Shown piece by piece: positions 8,113 to 15,887 of a stretch of DNA of 64,000 nt. The notes below the pieces were generated by a model, which was not told the DNA's origin, searched no databases, and was given only the letters and a program-made list of their open reading frames with translations. A program made the position numbers and the translations under genes. Position 1 is the stretch's first letter, and every line of letters begins with the position of its first letter. The DNA is from Edaphosphingomonas laterariae. GTDB lineage: Bacteria > Pseudomonadota > Alphaproteobacteria > Sphingomonadales > Sphingomonadaceae. The stretch spans positions 1 through 64,000 of the forward strand of contig NZ_FZOS01000009.1 of assembly GCF_900188165.1 (NCBI RefSeq), given 5' to 3'.

Positions 8113-8269
8113 ACCAATCAGCCTCCGCGATCCGCTATGTGCCCTTAAATTGCTGAAAAGCTAAGTAAGAGACGGCATTTTACGCCCACACCGGACGGAT
8201 CGACCGGCCCGTCGCAACTATCGTGACCCGCTGGGTTTCTCCGTTTATCCTAGGTGAAGCTTTAACGAT

Positions 8270-8280
8270 GTTACCGTAAC
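8270..8280. promoter_or_regulatory. GTTAC-C-GTAAC inverted repeat
   Basis: Small dyad 55 bases before the GTG of the winged-helix/TPR gene, in AT-rich promoter-like DNA. Possible operator. Confidence 0.3.
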
Positions 8281-8334
8281 AACACCGGGCTGATGTGGGG
8301 CAGCCGACGGGCATGTGGGGACGGCGGAATCAAC

Positions 8335-10104
8335 GTGACGGACCAGGCGGGCGATCTTCCTCGCGACGTGACGGCTGCGCGAATCGCGCAGGAGGTCACG
8401 CGAATCTCGGCCGCGCCGGATTTCGCGCGTGCGCCGGTGATGCGCCGCCTGCTCGAATTCCTCGTCGGCGAAACGCTCGCCGGGCGGGGTGATGTGCTGA
8501 AGGCCTATGCCGTCGCGGTCGACGGGCTGGGCCGCCCCGACAGCTTCGACCCGCAGACCGACAGCTATCCCCGCGTCCAGGTGGGCCGCCTGCGCCGCAT
8601 GCTGGATGCCTTCTACGCACGCGAGGGCGCCGCTGAGGGCCTCCGCCTGCACATTCCGCAAGGGCAATATCGGGTCTTCTTCGACGTTGCGGGACAGGCC
8701 GCCCCAGCCGAATCGGCCACCGCCCCGGTCGAACCCGAAGCGCTGGCGGCGCTCGACACCGCGTCTCCCCCGCCAACATCGCCGCCGTCCCCGGCACCGA
8801 CCCCGCCATATCTGTTCCGGCTGGCTGCCGCATTGCTTGCGGTGACCGTCCTCGCGCTGATCGTCGGCGCGCTCTATCTCAGTCGGCGCGATGCCGCCGT
8901 CCCCGGCCCGGCGCTCACCCAGCCGCCCGTGCTCAGCGTCGCCTCCTTCGATCATGCCCCCGGCCTGGCGGCGGTGGACGAAGAGGCGGAATCGATCCTG
9001 CTCGATGGCCTCCGACGGACCTGGCTCGTCCGCGTCTATGACGAAGAAGAAGCGCCCGGCGCGCCCCGCCCGTTGACGCCCGCCAGCGGCACATCCCCCA
9101 ACGGCCCGCCCTCCTATCGCCTGACCGGCACGGTCAATGCCGGCGCCACGCCGCAACTGGTGCTGCAGTTGACGAACAGCCTGACCAACCAGCTATTGTG
9201 GACGGGCGAAGTCGATCTTCCCACCGATAATGCCGCGATGCGTGCCGCGCTGGCGCCGATCATTTCCGAACTCACCCAGGCCTATGGCGTGATCGCGACC
9301 GACGAACGCAATGTCGCCGGCGATCGCTTCGCGCCGGGCCATCGCTGCATCCTCGAATTCGATCGCTACCGGCGCGATCGCACGGCGCCCATCCACGCGC
9401 GGCTGATCGATTGCCTCGATCGGACGCTCGCGCACGATCCCTCGCACGCCATGGCGCTCGCGGCGCGCTCCTATGTCGAAACCGATCGCAAGCTGTTCGG
9501 CTTCGACCCCGAAGCGGTGGGCACACGGGCCGCCAGCCTGGCCCTCGCGCGCAAGGCCGTCGCCGCCGATCCGTTCAACGCGTTTGCGCAGATCGCACTC
9601 GCCCGGTCCGCCCAATATGGGGCCGGTTGCGGGCTCACCGTACGCAGCGCGCGCCGCGCGATCGAACTCAACCCCTATGACGCCAATCTGATCGGCATCG
9701 CGGGCGTGATGCTGATGAATTGCAGCGAACCCGATGCCGAAGCGGTCCTCCTTCGCGCCGTCAAGCTCGATCCCGACGCGCCGATCGCCACCCGCACCGC
9801 GCTCGTCTATGCCACCCTCGGCCGCGACGATATCGCCAGTGCGCGCCAGATGATCGACGATCTGCCGCCGCCGACGCCGCTGGGCCAGCCCGTCGCCGAT
9901 CTGATGCGCGCGACGGTCGCGGCCAGCGCGGGCGACATCGCCGGGGCGAAAGCCGCCTGGGCGCGGCTCGAACGCATGGACCCGGCCACCGCGCGCGATC
10001 CCAACATCATGTATGATCGCATGATGCTGCCCCGGCCCTATCGCGAAAAGAGCCTGGCCGCACTGGCCAGAGCCGGGTTGATCCCGCCCACCGCGCCGCG
10101 CTGA
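8335..10104 (+). CDS. membrane-anchored protein with winged-helix-like N-terminus and TPR-like C-terminus
   Basis: 589 residues using the GTG start at 8335 (MTDQAGDLPRDV). Residues 8-110 match the domain found at the front of many rhizobial and sphingomonad TPR/adenylate-cyclase-like proteins: LLEFLVGETLAGRGDVLKAY, FDPQTDSYPRVQVGRLRRML, then IPQGQYRVFF. A Pro-rich linker leads to one membrane helix (about 160-183). The C-terminal 250 residues are helical and TPR-like (ALARKAVAADPFNAFAQIAL, AVKLDPDAPIAT). I infer a membrane signalling or regulatory protein; no cyclase domain is present. Confidence 0.7.
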   Translation: MTDQAGDLPRDVTAARIAQEVTRISAAPDFARAPVMRRLLEFLVGETLAGRGDVLKAYAVAVDGLGRPDSFDPQTDSYPRVQVGRLRRMLDAFYAREGAAEGLRLHIPQGQYRVFFDVAGQAAPAESATAPVEPEALAALDTASPPPTSPPSPAPTPPYLFRLAAALLAVTVLALIVGALYLSRRDAAVPGPALTQPPVLSVASFDHAPGLAAVDEEAESILLDGLRRTWLVRVYDEEEAPGAPRPLTPASGTSPNGPPSYRLTGTVNAGATPQLVLQLTNSLTNQLLWTGEVDLPTDNAAMRAALAPIISELTQAYGVIATDERNVAGDRFAPGHRCILEFDRYRRDRTAPIHARLIDCLDRTLAHDPSHAMALAARSYVETDRKLFGFDPEAVGTRAASLALARKAVAADPFNAFAQIALARSAQYGAGCGLTVRSARRAIELNPYDANLIGIAGVMLMNCSEPDAEAVLLRAVKLDPDAPIATRTALVYATLGRDDIASARQMIDDLPPPTPLGQPVADLMRATVAASAGDIAGAKAAWARLERMDPATARDPNIMYDRMMLPRPYREKSLAALARAGLIPPTAPR

Positions 10105-10162
10105 TCCGATCCGCCGAACCACCTTTGTTTCCGAAGGCGGGGCCTGCTATCGGGGCGCCGCT

Positions 10163-12040
10163 ATGTTGACGCTTTCCGGTATCACCGTGCGGCTGGGCGG
10201 CCGCCTCATCCTCGACAACGCCACGGCCGCGCTGCCGCCGAAAAGCCGTGTCGGGCTGATCGGCCGCAACGGCGCCGGCAAATCGACGCTGATGCGCGTC
10301 ATCGCCGGCGAAGGCGAAGCCGACAGCGGTTCGGCAGAAATGCCGCGCGGCACCCGGCTCGGCTATATCGCGCAGGAAGCGCCGGCGGGATCGGCCACGC
10401 CCTTTGAAACGGTGCTGGCCGCCGATCTCGAGCGCGCGGCGCTGCTGGACGAGGCCGAGCACAGCCACGATCCCGACCGGCTGGGCGAGATTCACGAGCG
10501 GCTGAACGCGATCGACGCGCACGCCGCCCCGGCGCGCGCCGCGAAGATCCTGATCGGCCTCGGCTTCGACGAGGAAATGCAGCAACGCCCGCTCGACAGC
10601 TTTTCGGGCGGCTGGCGGATGCGCGTGGCGCTGGCTGCCTTGCTCTTTTCCGAACCCGATCTGCTGCTGCTCGACGAACCGTCGAACCACCTCGATCTCG
10701 AAGCGACCCTGTGGCTCGAAAACTTCCTCAAAAGCTATCGCGCGACGATCCTCGTCGTCAGCCACGAACGCGATCTGCTCAACAATGTCGTCGATCACAT
10801 CCTCCATCTCGATAAGGGGAAGGTGACGCTCTATCCCGGCGGCTATGACGCGTTCGAAAAGCAGCGGGCGGAGCGCCTGATGCTGCAGGCCAGCGCACGC
10901 GAAAAGCAGCTCGCCCAGCGCGCGAAGCTGCAGGCCTTCGTCGATCGCTGGCGCGCCAAGGCCACCAAGGCCAAGCAGGCGCAAAGCCGGGTGAAGGCGC
11001 TGGCGAAGATGGAACCGATCGCCGCGGTGATCGACGATCCGACGATGAGCTTCGATTTCCCGAGCCCCGAAAACGGGCTGAAGCCGCCGCTGATCACGCT
11101 CGATCTCGCCACCGTCGGCTATGGCGACAAGCCGATCCTGTCGCGGCTCAACCTGCGGCTCGATCCCGATGATCGCATCGCGCTGCTCGGCCGCAACGGC
11201 AACGGCAAGACCACGCTCGCCCGCCTGCTCGCCGCCCAGCTGACGCCGATGGAAGGCACCGTCACCACCGCCGGCAAGATGCGGGTCGGCTATTTCACGC
11301 AATATCAGGTCGAGGAACTCGACGCCGAAGATACCCCGCTCCAGCATATGGCGCGGCTGATGCCCGATGCGAAGCCGGCAGCGGTGCGCGCGCAGCTCGG
11401 CCGCTTTGGCTTTTCGGGCGACAAGGCGACGATCGAGGTCGGCAAGCTTTCGGGCGGCGAGCGCGCGCGTCTCGCGCTGGCGCTCATCACCCGCGATGCG
11501 CCGCACATGCTGATCCTCGACGAACCGACCAACCATCTCGACGTCGACGCGCGCGAGGCTCTCGTCCAGGCGCTCAACGATTATGAAGGCGCGGTCGTCG
11601 TGGTCAGCCATGATCGCCACATGCTTGAACTGACCGCCGACCGGCTGGTGCTGGTCGATGGCGGCACCGCGCGCGAATTCGCCGGCACGCTCGACGATTA
11701 TACCGATCTCGTCCTCGGCCGGGGCGACGCGGCGAAACAGGGCGGCGCGGCCGAACCCAAGACGAGCCGCAAGGATGATCGCCGGGCGGCGGCGGAAGCG
11801 CGCGAGCGCAATTCGACGCTGCGCAAGCGGGTCAAGACGGCGGAGGATGCGATCAAGACGCTGGGCGCCCGGCTGACCGCGCTCGACCGCGCGATGTTCG
11901 ATCCGGCCAGCGCCGATCCGCAGGATCGCGACCAGACGATGACGACGCTGATGAAGCGGCGCGCCGATGTCGAGGCGAAGATCGAGGCCGCCGAGGCCGA
12001 ATGGCTGGAAGCGAGCGAGGCGCTCGAAATCGCGGCGTGA
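10163..12040 (+). CDS. ABC-F family ATPase
   Basis: 625-residue soluble protein with two ABC domains and no membrane segment. Walker A sites are GRNGAGKST (about residue 34) and GRNGNGKTT (about 346). Signatures are SFSGGWRMRVALAALL and KLSGGERARLALAL; Walker B sites are LLLLDEPSNHLDL and MLILDEPTNHLDV. This is the ABC-F layout, whose members act on the ribosome (EttA, Uup). The linker and the charged coiled-coil C-terminus (LRKRVKTAEDAI ...) favour a Uup/YheS-like member. A glycerate-kinase-like gene follows 11 bases later. Confidence 0.9.
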   Translation: MLTLSGITVRLGGRLILDNATAALPPKSRVGLIGRNGAGKSTLMRVIAGEGEADSGSAEMPRGTRLGYIAQEAPAGSATPFETVLAADLERAALLDEAEHSHDPDRLGEIHERLNAIDAHAAPARAAKILIGLGFDEEMQQRPLDSFSGGWRMRVALAALLFSEPDLLLLDEPSNHLDLEATLWLENFLKSYRATILVVSHERDLLNNVVDHILHLDKGKVTLYPGGYDAFEKQRAERLMLQASAREKQLAQRAKLQAFVDRWRAKATKAKQAQSRVKALAKMEPIAAVIDDPTMSFDFPSPENGLKPPLITLDLATVGYGDKPILSRLNLRLDPDDRIALLGRNGNGKTTLARLLAAQLTPMEGTVTTAGKMRVGYFTQYQVEELDAEDTPLQHMARLMPDAKPAAVRAQLGRFGFSGDKATIEVGKLSGGERARLALALITRDAPHMLILDEPTNHLDVDAREALVQALNDYEGAVVVVSHDRHMLELTADRLVLVDGGTAREFAGTLDDYTDLVLGRGDAAKQGGAAEPKTSRKDDRRAAAEARERNSTLRKRVKTAEDAIKTLGARLTALDRAMFDPASADPQDRDQTMTTLMKRRADVEAKIEAAEAEWLEASEALEIAA

Positions 12041-12050
12041 GCGTCACCGC

Positions 12051-12875
12051 ATGAGTGATCGGGCCGATCCCGCCGCGCGCGACGCGCTGATCGCGGCGAT
12101 CGGCCCCGCCCTCGCCGGCCGCGCAGGATCGATGCTCGTCGTCGGGCTATGTGGCGCGCAGGGCAGCGGCAAATCGACGCTGGCGGCCGCGCTCGCCGGC
12201 CATTTCAACGCCGCCGGCACGCCCACGGCGATACTCTCGCTCGACGATCTCTATCTGCCCCGCGCGGAGCGGCTGGCGCTCGCCGCCGCCGAACATCCGC
12301 TGCTCGCCACGCGCGGCGTGCCCGGCACCCACGATATCGCGCTCGGCCGGCAGGTGATCGCAGCGTTGCGGCGGGGCGAGGCCGCGCCGCTTCCCCGCTT
12401 CGACAAGGCCACCGACGATCGCCGCCCGCCCGCGACATGGGATTGCGCGCCCGCTCATTGCGCGCTCCTGATCCTCGAAGGCTGGTGCGTCGGTGCGCGC
12501 CCGCAGCCGGAAGACGCGCTGGCGGCGCCGGTCAATGCGCTGGAGAGGGACGAGGATGCCGATGGCCGCTGGCGGCGCTTCGTCAACACCGCGCTTGCCG
12601 CCGACTATCAGCGCCTGTTCGCCGAAATCGACCTGCTCGCTTTGCTCGCCGCGCCCGATTTCGCCGTGGTGCGCGACTGGCGGGCCGAACAAGAAGCCGC
12701 GCTTCGCGCAGCTACCCGCGACGCGCCCGGCCTGATGGACGATGGCCAGATCGCCCGGTTCGTCGCGCATTATGAGCGGCTGACGCGGCACGTCCTCACC
12801 GAAATGCCGCCGCGCGCCGATCTGGTGGTCGCGCTGGATCGCAACCGGGCGGCGGTGCGAATCAGCCGCCGATAA
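12051..12875 (+). CDS. P-loop kinase, D-glycerate 3-kinase-like
   Basis: 274-residue P-loop kinase with Walker A GAQGSGKST (about residue 38), the SLDDLYLPRAERL block, GTHDIALGRQVI, PRFDKATDDRRP and LILEGWCVGARP. This set matches the glycerate 3-kinase / yeast Tda10-like family, which is related to phosphoribulokinase and uridine kinase. Activity on D-glycerate is inferred from family only. The ATG at 12051 follows the ABC-F stop closely, so they are probably co-transcribed. Its end overlaps the convergent phosphomannose isomerase gene by 14 bases. Confidence 0.8.
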   Translation: MSDRADPAARDALIAAIGPALAGRAGSMLVVGLCGAQGSGKSTLAAALAGHFNAAGTPTAILSLDDLYLPRAERLALAAAEHPLLATRGVPGTHDIALGRQVIAALRRGEAAPLPRFDKATDDRRPPATWDCAPAHCALLILEGWCVGARPQPEDALAAPVNALERDEDADGRWRRFVNTALAADYQRLFAEIDLLALLAAPDFAVVRDWRAEQEAALRAATRDAPGLMDDGQIARFVAHYERLTRHVLTEMPPRADLVVALDRNRAAVRISRR

Positions 12876-13695
12876 TGTCCGCGCCGGGATAAGCGACGAG
12901 GATGAAGCTCTGCTCGTTCACGTCGATGGTGGCATCGTCCTCGACCAGCCAGACCCCGCCGGGCGCGAACGGCTCGCCATCGATCGTGCCATTGCCGCCG
13001 ATCGGAATCAGCCAGATCGGCCGGCCCTCGCCCGCCTTCACCGCCGTCCGCCGCGCGCCGGCCCAGCGTTCCAGCACCAGCGCCGGCCCATAAGCCAGCG
13101 CGGTACGCCCGCCGCCCAGCTCGCGCGGCACATGCGGCGTCACATAAGGCACCGGGCGCGATGCCGCGACGCCATCGTCGAGATGCAGCTCGCGCGGCCG
13201 GCCATAATCATAAAGCCGATAGGTGCAGTCCACATTCTGCTGCACCTCGACCAACGTCAGCCCGGCGCCGATCGCATGGACGGTGCCGGCCGGCGAATAA
13301 AAGACGTCGCCGCTCTTCACCGGCTTCCAGAACAATTTGTCCTCGATCGAACCGTCGATCGCAGCGGCGCGCAACTCGTCCTGCGTCATCACATGCCGCA
13401 TGCCGACGCCGATCGACGCGCGCTGATCCGCCGCGAGCACCACCCACGCCTCGTCCTTGCCGCGCGGCAGCCCGCGCGCCTGCGCCGCCTTGTCGTCGGG
13501 ATGCACCTGGATCGACAATTTCTCGCTGGTGAAGAGATATTTGACCAGCAGTTCGGGGTCGCCGCCGCCCGGCAGCTCGAACCAGATCTCGCCCACCGGC
13601 GCGCCGCCCGCCGCCACGTCGTCGAAACCCGCGCCCAGCTGCCTGCGGCCCCAGGGCTTTTCGACGCGTTTCGTGGTCAGGCGGATGGCGGGCAT
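12862..13695 (-). CDS. manA: class I mannose-6-phosphate isomerase
   Basis: 277-residue cupin isomerase that interconverts mannose-6-P and fructose-6-P, feeding GDP-mannose and exopolysaccharide synthesis. Metal-binding residues are visible in SIQVHPDDKAAQARG (Gln, His), KDEAWVVL (Glu) and PAGTVHAIGAG (His). It starts at ATG 13695 (MPAIRLTTKRVEKPWG); the open frame continues far upstream but that part is antisense to the thiolase gene. It is the short bacterial form lacking the long C-terminal domain of eukaryotic PMI. Confidence 0.9.
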   Translation of the reverse strand: MPAIRLTTKRVEKPWGRRQLGAGFDDVAAGGAPVGEIWFELPGGGDPELLVKYLFTSEKLSIQVHPDDKAAQARGLPRGKDEAWVVLAADQRASIGVGMRHVMTQDELRAAAIDGSIEDKLFWKPVKSGDVFYSPAGTVHAIGAGLTLVEVQQNVDCTYRLYDYGRPRELHLDDGVAASRPVPYVTPHVPRELGGGRTALAYGPALVLERWAGARRTAVKAGEGRPIWLIPIGGNGTIDGEPFAPGGVWLVEDDATIDVNEQSFILVAYPGADIIGG

Positions 13696-13884
13696 CGACG
13701 TCTCCGAATCGGGAAGCGCAAGGATATGCCCCTGAACGCAATAACGCACGATCCTTTCCGGCATGGCCGGATTGCCCGACAAGGCTCTCTTGAGTAACGC
13801 CGCGCGCCGCATATCTTGGCACCAGGTTTCCATTGCCACCCGCGCCGCAAGGTGCGGATGCGCCCCCTGAAAGGTCGTTGCTTC

Positions 13885-15069
13885 ATGTCCGCAGATCCCG
13901 TCGTCATCGCCGCTTATGCCCGCACGCCGATGGGCGGCTTCCAGGGCGCGCTGTCGGGCGCATCGGCCACCGATCTCGGCGCGGCGGCGGTCCGGGCGGC
14001 GGTGGAACGCGCCGGCGTCGCGCCGACCGCGATCGAGCGGATCTATATGGGCTGCGTGCTGCCCGCAGGGCTTGGCCAGGCCCCCGCGCGGCAGGCGGCA
14101 CTCGGCGCCGGCCTGCCCCGTTCGGTGGAAGCCACCACCGTCAACAAGATGTGCGGATCGGGCATGCAGGCCGCGATCATGGCGGCCGAGGCGCTCGCTG
14201 CGGGGTCGGTCGACATGATCGTCGCCGGCGGCATGGAGAGCATGACCAACGCGCCTTATGCGCTGCCCAAGCACCGCTCGGGCGCGCGCATCGGCCATGA
14301 TCGCGTGATCGACACGATGATGATGGACGGGCTGGAAGACGCCTATGACAAGGGCAAGCCGATGGGCGCCTTTGCCGAGGACACGGCCCGCGACTATCAG
14401 TTCAGCCGCGAGGAGCAGGACGCCTATGCGCTCCGCTCGCTCGCCCGCGCGAACGAGGCGATCGCCAGCGGCGCCTTCGCCCGCGAAATCGTCGCGGTCG
14501 AGGTCGCGACGCGCAAGGGCCCGGTGACGATCGATACCGACGAACAGCCCGGCAATGCCCGGCCGGACAAGATTCCCGCGCTCAAGCCCGCTTTCGCCAA
14601 GGACGGCACGATCACCGCCGCCAGCTCCGCCTCGATCTCCGATGGCGCGGCGGCGCTGGTGATGACGCGCGCCAGCGTAGCGCAGGCGCAGGGCCTCAAG
14701 GTCGCCGCGCGGGTGGTGGCGCATGCCGCCCACGCCCATGAACCGGCACTGTTCACCACCGCGCCGGTCGATGCGATCCGCAAGGTGCTGGCCAAGGCCG
14801 GCTGGTCGGTCGCCGACGTCGATCTGTTCGAGGTGAACGAGGCGTTCGCCGTCGTGCCGATGATCGCCGCGCGCGAACTCGACATTCCGGCCGAAAAGCT
14901 CAACGTCAATGGCGGCGCCACCGCGCTCGGCCATCCGATCGGCGCGTCGGGCGCGCGGATCATCGCCACGCTGATCGCGGCGCTCGAACATCGCGGCGCG
15001 AAGCGCGGCGTCGCCAGCCTCTGCATCGGCGGCGGCGAAGCGACCGCCATCGCCATCGAACTCGCCTGA
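13885..15069 (+). CDS. acetyl-CoA C-acyltransferase (thiolase)
   Basis: 394-residue thiolase joining or cleaving acyl-CoA and acetyl-CoA. The nucleophilic Cys is in VNKMCGSGMQAA (about residue 90), the catalytic His in ALGHPIGASGAR (about 351) and the second Cys in SLCIGGGEATAI (about 380). The start at ATG 13885 (MSADPVVIAAYARTPMGGF) fits the family N-terminus. The SDR 27 bases downstream suggests a two-gene beta-oxidation or ketoacyl-CoA unit. It may act as an acetoacetyl-CoA thiolase (AtoB-like); the sequence does not settle chain length. Confidence 0.92.
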   Translation: MSADPVVIAAYARTPMGGFQGALSGASATDLGAAAVRAAVERAGVAPTAIERIYMGCVLPAGLGQAPARQAALGAGLPRSVEATTVNKMCGSGMQAAIMAAEALAAGSVDMIVAGGMESMTNAPYALPKHRSGARIGHDRVIDTMMMDGLEDAYDKGKPMGAFAEDTARDYQFSREEQDAYALRSLARANEAIASGAFAREIVAVEVATRKGPVTIDTDEQPGNARPDKIPALKPAFAKDGTITAASSASISDGAAALVMTRASVAQAQGLKVAARVVAHAAHAHEPALFTTAPVDAIRKVLAKAGWSVADVDLFEVNEAFAVVPMIAARELDIPAEKLNVNGGATALGHPIGASGARIIATLIAALEHRGAKRGVASLCIGGGEATAIAIELA

Positions 15070-15095
15070 CGCGACCGCCAACAAAGGGGATTATC

Positions 15096-15857
15096 ATGGA
15101 TTATGCGAACCACGCCGCGATCGTGACCGGCGGCGCCTCGGGCCTTGGCGGCGCGACGGCGAAGATGCTGGCGGCCAAGGGCTGCAAGGTCGCGATCTTC
15201 GATCTCAACGAGGATGCCGGCCAGGCCGCCGCCGCCGAAATCGGCGGCCGCTTCTTCAAGGTCAACGTCGCCGACGATGCCAGCGCGGCGGATGCGATCG
15301 CGGCGGCGGAAGCGGCGCACGGCGTTGCCCGCATCCTCGTCAACTGCGCGGGCATCGCCCCCGCGATCAAGACCTTCAACCGCGAATATGTGCCCCATCC
15401 GCTTGATGGCTTCCGCAAGGCGGTCGAGGTCAATCTGATCGGCACCTTCAACATGATCTCGAAGGTATCGGCACGGCTGGCGCAGGCTGATCCGGTGGGC
15501 GAGGAACGCGGCGTGATCGTCAACACCGCCAGCGTCGCCGCTTATGACGGGCAGATCGGCCAGGCTGCCTATGCCGCGTCCAAGGGCGGCGTCGTCGGCC
15601 TCACTCTGCCGGTCGCGCGCGATCTCGCAAGCCATGCGATCCGCGTCGTCACCATCGCGCCGGGCATCTTCTGGACGCCGATGCTGGCGGGCCTGCCGCC
15701 GGCGGCAACGGAATCGCTCGGCAAGCAGGTGCCCTTCCCCAGCCGGCTCGGCAAGCCGGAGGAATATGCCCAGCTGGTCGATTCGATCATCGCCAACCCC
15801 ATGCTCAATGGCGAGGTGATCCGCCTCGACGGCGCCATCCGCATGGCGCCGAAATAA
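15096..15857 (+). CDS. SDR dehydrogenase, type-II 3-hydroxyacyl-CoA dehydrogenase-like
   Basis: 253-residue short-chain dehydrogenase. The cofactor motif is TGGASGLGGATAK (residues 11-23), with NCAG, the catalytic Ser in NTASVAAYDG and YAASK as the Tyr-Lys pair. Insert and C-terminal features (APGIFWTPMLAGLP, QVPFPSRLGKPEEYAQLV) match the HSD17B10 / type-II 3-hydroxyacyl-CoA dehydrogenase group. A ribosome-binding GGGG run precedes the ATG. Paired with the upstream thiolase, it likely supplies 3-ketoacyl-CoA for thiolysis. Confidence 0.88.
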   Translation: MDYANHAAIVTGGASGLGGATAKMLAAKGCKVAIFDLNEDAGQAAAAEIGGRFFKVNVADDASAADAIAAAEAAHGVARILVNCAGIAPAIKTFNREYVPHPLDGFRKAVEVNLIGTFNMISKVSARLAQADPVGEERGVIVNTASVAAYDGQIGQAAYAASKGGVVGLTLPVARDLASHAIRVVTIAPGIFWTPMLAGLPPAATESLGKQVPFPSRLGKPEEYAQLVDSIIANPMLNGEVIRLDGAIRMAPK

Positions 15858-15860
15858 GGT

Positions 15861-15887
15861 TGAGCGACATACCCGGCCGGGTGCTCA
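15861..15887. terminator. palindromic terminator between convergent genes
   Basis: TGAGC ... ACCCGGCCGGGT (15871-15882, fully self-complementary) ... GCTCA lies in the 27-base gap between the SDR gene and the convergent acylase gene. It could end both transcripts. Confidence 0.45.

Larger units (their letters stand above)
7890..8334. other. gene-free region with strong hairpin and palindromes
   Basis: 445 bases with no convincing protein gene. It holds a perfect 14-bp hairpin (7933-7967), a palindrome at 8099-8112 and a smaller one at 8270-8280. The last 150 bases are relatively AT-rich and probably hold the promoter of the next gene. A short transcript could be made here, but I recognise no RNA family. 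Confidence 0.5.

Noticed and set aside
8105-8113. Micro-ORF ATG-CGG-TGA after AGGAG
   Set aside because: Two codons within a palindrome; probably chance, so not listed as a gene.
13696-15084. Long N-terminal extension of the phosphomannose isomerase frame
   Set aside because: It is antisense to the thiolase gene and the family starts at the ATG at 13695.
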